Assembly: GCA_022826925.1 (NCBI GenBank)
Contig: JAJDTX010000056.1
Coordinates: forward strand, 1-64,000
Length of the DNA stretch: 64,000 nucleotides
From: Bryobacterales bacterium
GTDB lineage: Bacteria; Acidobacteriota; Terriglobia; Bryobacterales; UBA6623
Direction: 5' to 3'
The stretch's first letter is position 1. Each line of letters starts with the position of its first letter. The notes under the pieces are model-generated. The model was not told the DNA's origin and ran no database searches. It was given only the letters and a program-made list of their open reading frames with translations. The position numbers and the translations under genes are program-made. Shown here one piece after another: positions 51,168 to 60,646 of the stretch.

Positions 51168-52031
51168 ATGGCCCTGCCGTTCACTGTCAAGGTATTCGTT
51201 GCTACCGGCGATCCAGACGGGCTACGCGTGATCGAGATGGGTGGCTGGAACGGCCGCGGACTGATCTTCCCCCGCAATCGATTCTCTGACGTGAAGGATT
51301 ACGAGCCGTTACAAAATGCGGGCGTTTATATCCTGTGGGGCTCTGGATTGAGTCGCCTGCCGGAGGTCTACATCGGAGAGGGATCGAAACTGGTCTCGCG
51401 CTTGGAGAGCCACGTGAAAGGTATGGCCTTCTGGTCTCACTGCGTGGCGTTCACGAGTACTGACAAGATGCTGACCAAGGCTCATGTCCAGTACTTGGAG
51501 TGGGCCTTGTTGAGTCGGGCGGACGAGATAAATCGGTGCCAGTTGGAGAACTCGGTCTCCCCCAAGGAGCCGTTCTTGCCAGCGATGGACAAGGCGGATA
51601 CGAATATCTTCCTCAACAACATGCTGCTCTGCTTGCCGATCATAGGGGTGAGCTTCTTCGATGAGGCGAAGTCGGGTCCGACGCACCCGCTTCCGGTACG
51701 GGGCCTGGAGGTCTTCTTGAAGGCTTCCAAGATTGGAATTTCGGCGCGCGGTGTGTGTAGGACTGGAAAGCGAATTAAGGTTTTCGCTGGTTCCGAAGCC
51801 CGCAAGGACGAAGTGCAGTCGATCGATCCGTCCGTCTCAAAGATGAGAAAGACGCTCGTGGATACTGGAGCGCTTGAGGATGCCGGAAGCATGTTCCTGT
51901 TCGCGCAGGACCATGAATTCTTGTCTCCCTCCATGGCTGGTGGGGTTGTGCTGGGGAGGAGTTGCAACGGCTGGAAGAAATGGAAGGATTCTCGGGGGCG
52001 AGAGCTAGGAGAGATCCTAAAAGCAAACTAG
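51168..52031 (+). CDS. GIY-YIG nuclease with DUF4357 domain
   Basis: This 287-aa protein has a GIY-YIG catalytic domain at about 40-130: NAGVYILWGS (GIY), PEVYIGEG (YIG), SRLESHVKG (catalytic Arg) and QYLEWALLSRA (metal-binding Glu). The C-terminal 100 residues match DUF4357 (GISARGVCRTGKRIKVFAGS, FLFAQDHEFLSPSMAGGVVLG, GWKKWKDSRGREL). The ATG at 51168 fits the start of similarity; a longer frame back to 51018 has none. GIY-YIG-DUF4357 proteins often sit in restriction or defence loci. It is divergent from the AAA/Toprim pair and may be part of the same module. Confidence 0.8.
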   Translation: MALPFTVKVFVATGDPDGLRVIEMGGWNGRGLIFPRNRFSDVKDYEPLQNAGVYILWGSGLSRLPEVYIGEGSKLVSRLESHVKGMAFWSHCVAFTSTDKMLTKAHVQYLEWALLSRADEINRCQLENSVSPKEPFLPAMDKADTNIFLNNMLLCLPIIGVSFFDEAKSGPTHPLPVRGLEVFLKASKIGISARGVCRTGKRIKVFAGSEARKDEVQSIDPSVSKMRKTLVDTGALEDAGSMFLFAQDHEFLSPSMAGGVVLGRSCNGWKKWKDSRGRELGEILKAN

Positions 52032-52129
52032 CAGTAATGAAACCTCCTCCTGCGTGACGGGCGCAACCTTAACGTGGCTTTAGCTGGAGGGTGATGATCG
52101 CGTGATGGAACAGTAGTTGCGAGACCGGT

Positions 52130-53713
52130 CTACAGCTCGATCGCCTTGGCGAAGGTGACTGCGTTCACCCGGTAGAGACCTTCGAGCACGGCCGCCGTTA
52201 GCGACTGGTCGGTGCGCACCAACGCCACGGCTTCCGCGGGTTCGTCGTTCGAGCCCTGTTCGCCACGCCCGAGCGCGAAGTCGGAAATATTGATGCCCTG
52301 TTCGCCAAGCGCGGTGCCGATGCGTCCGATCACCCCGGGCACATCCTTGTTGCGCACGTACAGGAGCGACCCGCTGAGAGGCGCTTCGACATAGATCCCG
52401 TCGATGCTCAGCAGGCGAGGGGAGCCATCCGGAAAGACAGCCCCTTCCACGGCGCGGTGGATGTCCTCTGTCTTGAGATCAAGCTTCAGCGAGTCACTGA
52501 AGTGCGCCTTCCCGCGACGGACTTCGGAAACACCGAGCGCGCGGTCGCGCGCGATCTGGGAGGCATTGATCAGATTGGCCTTGCGCGACAGGAAGCAGTT
52601 CAGGATGCCGCTTAGGGCGGCATTGCGGATCATGGCCGTGTCGGTCTCGCCGAATTCGCCCAAGTAGGTCAGCTTGACACGCACGGGGCGGCCTCTGGAA
52701 GTCTGCGCCACCAGCGAGCCCAATCGCTCCGCAAGCTTCAGGTAGGGTGCCAGCCGGCCGTACTGTTCGGCACTGACCGAGGGCATGTTCACGGCATTCA
52801 CGACCACGCCGGACCTGAGGAAATCGCGCACCTGGAGCGCTATGTTGAGCCCGACCTTGGCTTGCGCTTCGGCCGTCGACCCACCGATGTGAGGCGTGGC
52901 TACGACCTGCTCGTGGGAAAGCAGGGAAGTGTCCTCGGGCGGCTCGGAGTCGTAGACGTCCAATGCCGCGCCGCCAACCTTGCCGGATTCGATGGCCGCG
53001 TCCAAGGCCGCCGAATCGACCAGCTCGCCACGGGCGCAGTTGATGATCCGCACGCCGTCCTTCATCTTTCCGATCAGGTCAGCATTCACGAACCCCGCAG
53101 TCTCCGGCGTGAGCGAGAGGTGCAGGCTCAGGTAGTCGGCACGGGCCAGCAGCGGATCGAGCTCGAGCAATTCCACCCCGGAACCCTTGGCAGCGTCACT
53201 CGACACGAACGGGTCGTATGCGATCACCTCCATGCCGAAGGGGCGCGCTCGCTCCGCAACCTGCCTGCCGATGCCGCCGAATCCGATGATCCCGAGGGTC
53301 TTGCCAAAGACCTCGTTTCCCTGAAACTTCTTGCGCTCCCAGCGACCGGCCTTGGTCGATTCGTTGGCAGCCGGCACAGACCGGGCTAGCGAAAGCATTA
53401 GTGCCAACGTATGCTCTGCGACCGCGGTCGCGTTGCCGCCCGGAGTATTCATCACTACGATGCCGCGCTTGGTAGCCGCGTCGCAGTCGATGTTGTCAAC
53501 GCCGACACCGGCGCGGCCGATCACCCGCAGGTGGGGCGCGCGGTCCATGACAGCTGCTGTGACCTTGACAGCGCTGCGCACGATCAACGCCTCCGCACCT
53601 TCCAAGTGCGACTCATACTCGGCCGAATTCGAGACAACGACATCGAACGCCTCTTCCGCTCGCAGTGTCTCGATCGCTGCCGTGTCCACTGCATCGGCGA
53701 CTAAGACCTTCAT
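52130..53713 (-). CDS. serA: D-3-phosphoglycerate dehydrogenase
   Basis: This 527-aa enzyme catalyses the first step of serine synthesis, oxidising 3-phosphoglycerate with NAD. It has the long architecture: a catalytic/NAD domain (GRAGVGVDNIDCDAATKRG, GKTLGIIGFGGIGRQVAERA, INCARGELVDSAALDAA, ATPHIGGSTAEAQAKVG), an ASB/allosteric domain (about 320-455) and a C-terminal ACT domain (LLYVRNKDVPGVIGRIGTAL) that usually mediates serine feedback. It overlaps the upstream aminotransferase gene by 4 bp. Confidence 0.97.
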   Translation of the reverse strand: MKVLVADAVDTAAIETLRAEEAFDVVVSNSAEYESHLEGAEALIVRSAVKVTAAVMDRAPHLRVIGRAGVGVDNIDCDAATKRGIVVMNTPGGNATAVAEHTLALMLSLARSVPAANESTKAGRWERKKFQGNEVFGKTLGIIGFGGIGRQVAERARPFGMEVIAYDPFVSSDAAKGSGVELLELDPLLARADYLSLHLSLTPETAGFVNADLIGKMKDGVRIINCARGELVDSAALDAAIESGKVGGAALDVYDSEPPEDTSLLSHEQVVATPHIGGSTAEAQAKVGLNIALQVRDFLRSGVVVNAVNMPSVSAEQYGRLAPYLKLAERLGSLVAQTSRGRPVRVKLTYLGEFGETDTAMIRNAALSGILNCFLSRKANLINASQIARDRALGVSEVRRGKAHFSDSLKLDLKTEDIHRAVEGAVFPDGSPRLLSIDGIYVEAPLSGSLLYVRNKDVPGVIGRIGTALGEQGINISDFALGRGEQGSNDEPAEAVALVRTDQSLTAAVLEGLYRVNAVTFAKAIEL

Positions 53714-54885
53714 CGCTGGCCTCCGTCCGCCGCTCCCAGCGCGTCAAGGTACACCGCTTGAGCCGCTTGCACGCCGCAGCCGAAGTCGACTTTGCGGCCC
53801 AGTTCGTGCAGGATGATCTCGAGTTCGGCGATGGTCGCGAACAAGTCGTGGAAATCGAAATAGCCCAAGTGGGCGAAGCGGAAGATCTGCCCCCTCATCG
53901 ATCCCTGTCCGTTGGCGATCACGGCCTCGAAGCGGTCCTTGTAGGCTCGCACGATCTGGCCCGAATCCAAGCCGTCGGGGGCGCGGATGGCCGTGACCGC
54001 TCCGGCCGGGATCGCGTTCCGGGCGAACAGCTCCAACCCGAGGGCCTGGGCGGACTCGCGAGTGGCGCGCGCGAGCAACTGGGCGTTCCGGATCAGCTGA
54101 TCGCGACCGAGCTCGCGGATGTAACGCAGGACCTCTGCCATGCCCAGCAGGAGCGAAGATGCTGGCGTCCACGGGGAGTCACCCTTGGGGCCCGCTTCAA
54201 CGTGCTTGCGCAAATTAAAGTAAAAGTTAGGGTTGGTCGCGGTTTCCGCGCGACGGAACGCCTTCTCGCTGACAGAGCAGTACGCCAGGCCGGGCGGAAT
54301 CATCAGGGATTTCTGGGACCCTCCGATCACCACGTCCAGCGCCCACTCGTCAATCTCAAGGATGCTGCTGCCGAGCCCGGTGATCGCGTCTACCACCAAT
54401 ATCGCGTCCGTCGCAGCAACGATCCGGCCCATGGCCTGCACATCGTGCGAAATGCCTGTGGAGGACTCTGTCGCCTGGACGAGCACGCCTTGGACATCGG
54501 GATGCCGGCGCAACATCGCTTCCAGCTCCTCCGGCAGCACGGACTCCCCGTACGGCTTGGACAGCACGACCGTTTCCAGATTGAACGCCTGCGCCAGCTG
54601 CGCCCAGCGCTCTCCGAACTTGCCCGCTGCGCATGCGATGACCTTGTCGCCCGGCGAGAACAGGTTCGAAACCGCCGCCTCCATAGCCCCGCTCCCGGAA
54701 GAGGCGAACAGCGCGATGCCGTTGTCCGTGCCCATGAAGTAGTGCAGGTCGGCGATGACCCCGCTATAGGCTGCGCGGAACTCCGCTGTGCGGTGATGCA
54801 AGTCTGCGGCCCCCATGGCGCGCACGGCCGAGGGAAGCAGGGGCGTGGGCCCGGGGGTGAGCAAGCGACTCTTGCGGACGTACAT
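53710..54885 (-). CDS. Class V aminotransferase (serine-pyruvate/alanine-glyoxylate type)
   Basis: This 391-aa PLP enzyme is of the alanine-glyoxylate/serine-pyruvate/phosphoserine aminotransferase superfamily. Features: RLLTPGPTPLLPSAVRAMG at the start, FASSGSGAMEAAVSNLFSPGDKVIACAAG, DAITGLGSSILEIDEW and the Lys region DVVIGGSQKSLMIPPGLAYCSVS (Schiff-base Lys in G-S-Q-K). The ATG at 54885 is the family start; the longer frame to 54969 adds non-conserved residues. Its stop overlaps the serA start (ATGA), so it probably supplies the second, transaminase step of serine synthesis or glyoxylate transamination. Confidence 0.94.
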   Translation of the reverse strand: MYVRKSRLLTPGPTPLLPSAVRAMGAADLHHRTAEFRAAYSGVIADLHYFMGTDNGIALFASSGSGAMEAAVSNLFSPGDKVIACAAGKFGERWAQLAQAFNLETVVLSKPYGESVLPEELEAMLRRHPDVQGVLVQATESSTGISHDVQAMGRIVAATDAILVVDAITGLGSSILEIDEWALDVVIGGSQKSLMIPPGLAYCSVSEKAFRRAETATNPNFYFNLRKHVEAGPKGDSPWTPASSLLLGMAEVLRYIRELGRDQLIRNAQLLARATRESAQALGLELFARNAIPAGAVTAIRAPDGLDSGQIVRAYKDRFEAVIANGQGSMRGQIFRFAHLGYFDFHDLFATIAELEIILHELGRKVDFGCGVQAAQAVYLDALGAADGGQR

Positions 54886-55123
54886 GGGCGGGTCGATGGA
54901 TGGGCGGGCGAGGATCCTGGGCCGAATGTGGGAGGATCGCGTCGGGACTCGACGGCGCTGACCCCGCAACGCCAGGCTCGCTCTTGATCGATATTCCTAG
55001 GAAGATCCGGCCGGCGGCAGCGAAGCCTGCAGAGACTGCCCGACGGCCCGCTCCACCTCGTAGTCTAGCGTAGGGGCTGCTCCGCGACTCACGATTTTCG
55101 ACGGCCGCTGATGGCGGCAGGGC

Positions 55124-56329
55124 TCAGAGGCCGGCGGCTAGGACTTCCATCCCGTCCTCGATAGCATCGCCGGGATAGGCGATCACCCGATCGCCCTGCT
55201 CTAAACCCCCCAGCACCTCGGCCTCGAGTGCGTTGCGCCTGCCAATCTGAAGTTCGCGCAGCCGGGCCAGCGAGAGTTCGTCGATCACGTAGACGGCCCA
55301 AGCGTCCGCATTGCGGAAAAGGCTGCTCGACGGCACCTTGAGGGTGTTTTCCTTCTCCCAGACGACGACGCGAATCTCCACGCGGTAGCCATCCCCGAGC
55401 GCTTCCCAAGCGGCCTGGGGATCCTCGAAATCGACGATGACGTTCACCCGCTGCTCCTCGACGCCAAGAGCCGAGATCTTCGTGAATCCGAACGGCTCCA
55501 CCTGGCGCACGACGCCTCGCAGGGTTGCCTCGCCCCCCCACTGCTCGATCAGCACCGGATCCCCGGAGTCGATCTGCACGGCGTCCATCGACAGCATGTC
55601 GGACACGATCTCGAGATCCTCGGGATTGCCGATCTCGATGAGCGGCTCGCCGGAGGGGACGACGGACTCGCTCTCGCGCAAGCGCTGCAAGACCACGCCC
55701 GTGATCGGCGACCGCAGAATGATCACGTCTTCTTGGTCGACGCCGGCCGAACCGGCCTCGATCAGACTCGTGCGGGCGCGCTCGAGCTCCAGCTCAGCAA
55801 CTACGATGGCAGTTTCGGCACCCCGTACCGCCTCGGTCGCCGTCACGGCGCGCAAGCGCGCCGATTCGAGCCGATTGTCGGCCGTGAGGCCCTCGGCATG
55901 CAGCTGCTCGTGCCTCGCTAGTTCCGCCTGTTCGTGGTCTCGCTCGGCTCTGGCGCGGTCCAGCTCAACCCGGGCGCGCTCGACCTGCGCCTCACTCCTA
56001 GCGACCCTGGCCTGTGCCTCGGCCCGTGTCCTGGAGTTCAGAAACTCGGGCCGCGATGGCCGAAACCGAGCGAGGATCGTCGAGTTGGCCTGAACAGTGT
56101 CACCGGGCTCGTGCTCGATCCGCAGCACCTTGCCGTCCAGCGGGGCCGACACCACGTAACGATCCCGCACGCGAGTCTGGCCTTCCTCGTCCAGCGTGAC
56201 CTGCAGAGAACCCCGCTCGACCGCGACTGCGGCCACCTCCACAGGCTTGGGGAGGAAGGCCCATACAAAGGCGGCAGCGACGCCGGCAAGCACCAACCAG
56301 ACAAGAATTCGCGTCGGGCTCAACCTCAT
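55124..56329 (-). CDS. HlyD/RND-type periplasmic adaptor
   Basis: This 401-aa membrane fusion protein has one N-terminal membrane segment (ILVWLVLAGVAAAFVWAF), a lipoyl half-motif (YVVSAPLDGKVLRIEHEPGDTVQ), a long coiled coil (about 88-190, rich in E-A-Q-A-R-V-A-R repeats), a beta-barrel and a membrane-proximal domain. It would bridge the inner-membrane FtsX-type permease to an outer-membrane channel. It is the third gene of an ATPase-permease-adaptor operon. No TolC-like gene is present in the window. Confidence 0.93.
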   Translation of the reverse strand: MRLSPTRILVWLVLAGVAAAFVWAFLPKPVEVAAVAVERGSLQVTLDEEGQTRVRDRYVVSAPLDGKVLRIEHEPGDTVQANSTILARFRPSRPEFLNSRTRAEAQARVARSEAQVERARVELDRARAERDHEQAELARHEQLHAEGLTADNRLESARLRAVTATEAVRGAETAIVVAELELERARTSLIEAGSAGVDQEDVIILRSPITGVVLQRLRESESVVPSGEPLIEIGNPEDLEIVSDMLSMDAVQIDSGDPVLIEQWGGEATLRGVVRQVEPFGFTKISALGVEEQRVNVIVDFEDPQAAWEALGDGYRVEIRVVVWEKENTLKVPSSSLFRNADAWAVYVIDELSLARLRELQIGRRNALEAEVLGGLEQGDRVIAYPGDAIEDGMEVLAAGL

Positions 56330-56332
56330 CTG

Positions 56333-58699
56333 CTACTCCTTCGCCTTCAGGACTTCCAACAGGTCCAGGTGGTCAAGCTTCCGGCGCACTATCAGGCCCG
56401 AGACCAGCGTGGCCCCCAGGATGGTGAGTGCGCATATCGCGTACGTCGACGGTACGGCCGAGAGGGGAAATGCGTAGAGCTCGGTTTCCATGGCCTTCAC
56501 GAGTTGGGACGTCAGCCCGTAGCCCAGAAGCAACCCCAAAGGTAGCGCAAGCAACGCCAAAATCCCAAGCTCTCCCAGCAAAATCGCGGAGATCTCTTGG
56601 CGCGTGAAGCCCATCACGCGCAGGCTGGCCAATTCCCGGCTCCGTTCGGCCAACGAGACCCGGGCCGCGTTGTAGACCACGCCGAACGCGATGATCGAGG
56701 CGAACAGGACGTTGAAGAAGATCATGATGCCGAGATTGGCTGCGAAGGTTTCCTGGAAGGACTTCAGCGCCGCCGCCTTCAGCCCGCTGCCGGCAATCGC
56801 GGGAGTCTCCTTGATGGCGCGGAACATGGCCGGTAGCGCTTGGGAGTCGACCGTCAAGTAGCCGCCGGACAGCGTTCTGTCCTGATGTAGCAGGCGCCGG
56901 ACCGCGTCAATGTTCATATACGCGGCCAGCCCCATGTGCTGGCGGACCGTGCTCGCGATGGCGAGCTCGCGCACGGGCCTGCTGCCGATCAGCACCTCGG
57001 CCGTGAGCGAGTCGCCAGGCCGGACGTCCAGTACATGGGCGAGACGCTCCGCCAGCACGACACCGTCGTGGGAGAGGTCGGCCGGGCTCAGCGTCTCGGC
57101 GTCGACTACCCGGAAGAGCTGCGGGGACTCCGGCAAGCCCGTGATCGCAAGTTGACGGGAGCGCTGCCCGGACCTTAGCCGGACCGGGACCGATAGCACC
57201 GGCTCGGCCATCATCACCCCGGGCAGTCGCTGCAGGGAATAGATCCCGTCCGGGGAGATCGGTTCGGTAAAGGTGAGCTGCAGGTCATGCCTCTGGGCGA
57301 CGCGGAACTGCATGTCCATCATGAGATCGAGCGAATCGACCGCGAACATTCCCACGATCAGAACGGCCAAGGACAGCGCGATGCCGCCGATCGTGATTGC
57401 CGAGCGCAGCGGCTGGCGTTCGATGTTGCGCAGGATGATGCGCGCTGGCTGTGACAGCAAGCGCCGCAGGCCCAGCCGCTCCACCAGGCTGGCCGAGTAC
57501 TTCGCCGGAGGCTCCGGCCGCATGGCCTCGGCGGGCTGCAGGCGGACAGCTCGACGGACAGAAGTGTGGGCGCCAAACACCGCAGCGAAGATGCCGACCA
57601 CCACAGCTCCGGCCACCACAGCGGGATCCAAGCGGTATTCGAGAACCGGAAAGCGGAAGAAGTCGTTGTACATCGACAGCATCCCGCGACCCAGCAGGCC
57701 GCCGCAGACCGTGCCGATCAGAGTTCCCGTCAGGCTGATCGCCAATGCCCAGTACGTGTAGTGCCGGGCGATCGAGAGTCGCGGATAGCCGAGGGCCTTT
57801 AACGTCGCGATCTGCTCCCGCTGCACTGCGACGATGCGATGCAGCACGACATGCAGCAGGAAGGCCGCGACTGCCAGGAACACCATCGGAATGATGACGC
57901 CGGCCACCCGGATCCCATTGAGTTCGTTTTGGACTGACCAGTGGGACAGCTGCAGGTCGCGAGGGATCGCGCCCCACCCCCCGTACGGCCTGATCAGCTC
58001 GTCCAGTTCTTGGATCACCCTTTCGACCTGCGCTCCTGGCCGTAGCAGCAAGGAGACATCGTTGAAGCCGCCTTCCATGTCGAACGCCGCGGCAAGCGCG
58101 CGGCGTCCCATCCAGAACACCCCGAAACGGGAATTGTCGGGGATCATCTCGCCCTGTCGAATGGTGTAGACATATTCCGGCGACAATCCCACGCCGACAA
58201 TCTCGAGATCTCGGCGACGGCCGTTGAGAATGGCGCCCACCGTGTCCCCGGGCCCGAGCAGGTTGGCTTCCACGAACCCTTGGGAGACGATCACCTCGTC
58301 GGGCCGCCCGGGTTCGATATAGCGGCCCTGCACCAGCACGACATCGTTCACGATCTCTCGCTTGTGCTCGGGAATGGACACGAGACGGCCCGTCGCCGGC
58401 TCGGCGAGGCCGTCAACGTCCAAGGCCACGTCGAATACGACTCGTGTCTCGGCCTGCGCCACTCCGGGAATCGCAGAGATGCGGCTTCCAAGTGCCAGCG
58501 GAGCGCGCTTCAAGGTTGCGAAGACATGCCCGAAGCGCTGCCGCTCGTAGTAGGAATCCCGCGTGGATTGCAGCGAGTTGAAGTTGCTGAGGTAGGCAAT
58601 CAGCATCAGCACGCCGACGGCTATGACCATGCTGATCGCGAGCGCTTGGCCCTTGATCCGCCACAAGTCGCGGAACAGCTTGCGGTTAAGTGCCTGCAT
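56333..58699 (-). CDS. FtsX-like ABC transporter permease
   Basis: This 788-aa permease has an N-terminal helix (ALAISMVIAVGVLMLIAYL), a large periplasmic domain, and two FtsX blocks of three helices each (about 260-375 and 660-788). It belongs to the large two-FtsX-domain ABC3 family (LolE/MacB-like transmembrane, mechanotransmission type). The adaptor and ATPase genes flank it, each separated by only 3 bp. The operon probably exports a lipid, peptide or drug, or drives an envelope process. Confidence 0.93.
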   Translation of the reverse strand: MQALNRKLFRDLWRIKGQALAISMVIAVGVLMLIAYLSNFNSLQSTRDSYYERQRFGHVFATLKRAPLALGSRISAIPGVAQAETRVVFDVALDVDGLAEPATGRLVSIPEHKREIVNDVVLVQGRYIEPGRPDEVIVSQGFVEANLLGPGDTVGAILNGRRRDLEIVGVGLSPEYVYTIRQGEMIPDNSRFGVFWMGRRALAAAFDMEGGFNDVSLLLRPGAQVERVIQELDELIRPYGGWGAIPRDLQLSHWSVQNELNGIRVAGVIIPMVFLAVAAFLLHVVLHRIVAVQREQIATLKALGYPRLSIARHYTYWALAISLTGTLIGTVCGGLLGRGMLSMYNDFFRFPVLEYRLDPAVVAGAVVVGIFAAVFGAHTSVRRAVRLQPAEAMRPEPPAKYSASLVERLGLRRLLSQPARIILRNIERQPLRSAITIGGIALSLAVLIVGMFAVDSLDLMMDMQFRVAQRHDLQLTFTEPISPDGIYSLQRLPGVMMAEPVLSVPVRLRSGQRSRQLAITGLPESPQLFRVVDAETLSPADLSHDGVVLAERLAHVLDVRPGDSLTAEVLIGSRPVRELAIASTVRQHMGLAAYMNIDAVRRLLHQDRTLSGGYLTVDSQALPAMFRAIKETPAIAGSGLKAAALKSFQETFAANLGIMIFFNVLFASIIAFGVVYNAARVSLAERSRELASLRVMGFTRQEISAILLGELGILALLALPLGLLLGYGLTSQLVKAMETELYAFPLSAVPSTYAICALTILGATLVSGLIVRRKLDHLDLLEVLKAKE

Positions 58700-58702
58700 C
58701 GC

Positions 58703-59467
58703 TTACCACGTGAGGTCTCGTGCTGCGGTCTTTACTGGATTGCCGCGATCCGCCACGATCAGGCCATCCGAGAGTTGCACGACGCGGTCCGCGATCGACG
58801 ACACGGCGGCGTTGTGGGTGATGACCGCGGTGGCGGTGCCGAGTTCTTGGTTGATGCGCTCGATGGCCTCCAGCACCACCACTCCGGTGGAGATGTCCAG
58901 AGCTCCGGTAGGTTCGTCGCACAGCAACACTTCGGGTCGCTTCGAAATCGCCCGCGCGATCGCCACGCGCTGCTGTTCGCCGCCAGAGAGCTGCGCGGGA
59001 AAGTGGTTCATGCGGTCGCCCAGCCCTACGATGCGGAGCGCTTCCTGCGGCGGCATGGGATCGCGCACGATCTCGGTCACGAGCGCTACGTTCTCTCGAG
59101 CTGTCAGGCTCGGGATCAGGTTGTAGAACTGGAACACAAAGCCCACATGGTTCCGGCGGTATGCCGTCCGAGTGGCGTCGTCCGCGCCGCTCAGGTCGCG
59201 TCCGCGATAGGTGACCGCCCCTGACGTGGGCACGTCGAGGCCGCCGAGTATGTTGAGCAACGTCGACTTGCCGCTGCCAGAAGGTCCGAGCAGAACGATG
59301 AACTCCGACGCGCGCAGGCTCAGGTTCACCCCCCGCAGCGCGTCGACGGTGACTTCACCCATGTCGTAGCGCTTGGTGACGTTCTTGGCCTCGAAAACGA
59401 TTTCCGCGCCGTGAAACGCACCGCCGGTAGTGGCTTGCCGGACCGGATCGGGCATCGACGCTGTCAC
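58703..59467 (-). CDS. ABC transporter ATP-binding protein
   Basis: This 254-aa MacB/LolD-type ATPase has Walker A ([18 protein letters not shown]), Q-loop ([17 protein letters not shown]), the signature [15 protein letters not shown], Walker B ([13 protein letters not shown]) and the H-loop (TAVITHN). The start is set to the GTG at 59467 because AGGAGG lies seven nt upstream; an ATG twelve bases downstream would be too distant from it, and the frame open to 59527 has no support. It energises the FtsX permease that follows by 3 bp. Confidence 0.94.
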   Translation of the reverse strand: MTASMPDPVRQATTGGAFHGAEIVFEAKNVTKRYDMGEVTVDALRGVNLSLRASEFIVLLGPSGSGKSTLLNILGGLDVPTSGAVTYRGRDLSGADDATRTAYRRNHVGFVFQFYNLIPSLTARENVALVTEIVRDPMPPQEALRIVGLGDRMNHFPAQLSGGEQQRVAIARAISKRPEVLLCDEPTGALDISTGVVVLEAIERINQELGTATAVITHNAAVSSIADRVVQLSDGLIVADRGNPVKTAARDLTW

Positions 59468-59527
59468 CCTCGAACCTCCTGACTCCCCCGCGTCAGGCAC
59501 GACACGAGTGAATTGTAGTGTAGGCAA

Positions 59528-59857
59528 CCGATCGTTGGGCGTGTCAGCCGGATTTGTTTCGCCTAGGTCCCGGGTGTTGGAAGGCCCGGCCCGACCTCAC
59601 GCGTCGCAACGGAACCAAGAGTTCGGGCGGGGATAGAGATACTGACCACGCTGCAAGTCGTATGCGCATGAAACACATGCACCAAATCTAAGAGCCGACG
59701 CTGCCAGCAAGACTCAGCCGTTGCGGAGGTCCGGCGAGAGCGCTTCTCGAAGCGGGTGAAGCTGCCACGCGCAGGTCGGCATTCTACTCTTGTCTTGCTG
59801 GCGTTCCAGACGTCATGACATACTATGACTACAGTGGTCTCTTCGAGGGTTGTCCCG
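59528..59857. other. Gap between ABC operon and Phd-VapC
   Basis: No gene is evident in these 330 bp. They contain divergent control regions for the ABC operon and the toxin-antitoxin pair. A GACATACTATGAC stretch near 59817 may be part of an operator or -10 region of the latter. No transposase remnant was recognised. Confidence 0.4.
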
Positions 59858-60100
59858 ATGCAAAGGATTCAGTTGCGTGACGCAAAGGCCAAGTTGTCAA
59901 GCCTGGTAGACGGGGCGGCGAATGGAGAGACGACCGTCATCACTCGCCATGGCAGGCCTCAGGCTGTAATCCTCGGGGTGGAGGAATGGAACCGGCTCCG
60001 TCAGGTGCCATCCTTCGGCCGGTTGCTGCTGTCGGCTCCGCTGGAAGACGAAGACCTGCCGCCGCGAGACCCGAGCCCATCAAGAGAGATCATGCCCTAG
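59858..60100 (+). CDS. Phd/YefM-type antitoxin
   Basis: This 80-aa protein has the Phd/YefM pattern: MQRIQLRDAKAKLSSLVDGA (DNA-binding N-terminus), then GETTVITRHGRPQAVILGVEEWNRL. The C-terminal tail (LPPRDPSPSREIMP) would wrap the toxin. The ATG at 59858 is chosen because GAGGG lies seven nt upstream and family similarity begins there. The stop codon lies in TAGGAGG, which serves as the toxin's ribosome-binding site, so toxin synthesis is tied to antitoxin translation. It neutralises and, with the toxin, represses the operon. Confidence 0.9.
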   Translation: MQRIQLRDAKAKLSSLVDGAANGETTVITRHGRPQAVILGVEEWNRLRQVPSFGRLLLSAPLEDEDLPPRDPSPSREIMP

Positions 60101-60109
60101 GAGGCGTTC

Positions 60110-60544
60110 TTGTACTTGGTAGACACCGACGTGCTTTCGGCCGGGACGCCCGACCGCCCCAAGCGATCCGTAAACCTGATCAACTGGATGGACAAACATT
60201 CAGCAGATCTATTCTTATCGACGGTCACGGTCGCTGAAGTCTGCAATGGCATCGCAAGGCTGAAACGGACCGGAGCTGCATCAAGGGCCACCACGATTGG
60301 AAGCTGGCTCGAGCTCATGCTTCATCTCTACGGTGATAGGGTCCTCTCGTTCGACACAGCAGCGGCGCGCTTGGCAGGGAGACTGATGGACAAAGCACGC
60401 GGGGCGGGCTATTCGCCCGGTTTCGCCGATATAGCGATCGCGGCAACCGCTGAGAGCCAGGGCCTGACGATCCTGACTCGTAATTTTCGACATTTTGCGC
60501 CGCTAGGAATCGCCGCGATCGATCCCTTCCAGACTCTGCCCTAG
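60110..60544 (+). CDS. vapC: VapC-like PIN-domain toxin
   Basis: This 144-aa PIN ribonuclease starts with TTG, five nt after AGGAGG. The acidic active-site residues are all visible: LVDTDVLSAG (Asp), STVTVAEVCNGIARL (Glu), SFDTAAARLAGRL (Asp) and PGFADIAIAATAESQGLTIL (Asp), ending with TRNFRHFAPLGIAAIDPF, typical of VapC/FitB-like toxins. It would cleave tRNA or mRNA when freed from the antitoxin. It pairs with a Phd-type rather than a VapB-type antitoxin, a known combination. The non-standard TTG start may keep expression low. Confidence 0.92.
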   Translation: MYLVDTDVLSAGTPDRPKRSVNLINWMDKHSADLFLSTVTVAEVCNGIARLKRTGAASRATTIGSWLELMLHLYGDRVLSFDTAAARLAGRLMDKARGAGYSPGFADIAIAATAESQGLTILTRNFRHFAPLGIAAIDPFQTLP

Positions 60545-60571
60545 ATGCGATCGTTGCCCCGCCAATTCCCA

Positions 60572-60595
60572 AATCTCCGCGCCGCATCGGAGATT
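60572..60595. terminator. Stem-loop between convergent vapC and TPR genes
   Basis: AATCTCCG and CGGAGATT form a perfect 8-bp stem around an 8-base loop. It lies 27 nt after the vapC stop and about 50 nt before the convergent TPR gene's stop. Its position and symmetry suggest a bidirectional terminator; a clear U-run is missing. Confidence 0.4.
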
Positions 60596-60646
60596 GCAGC
60601 AAAGCATTCAGGCTCAGCCGGAGCCGTCGCCACTTCGCGCTTGCAA

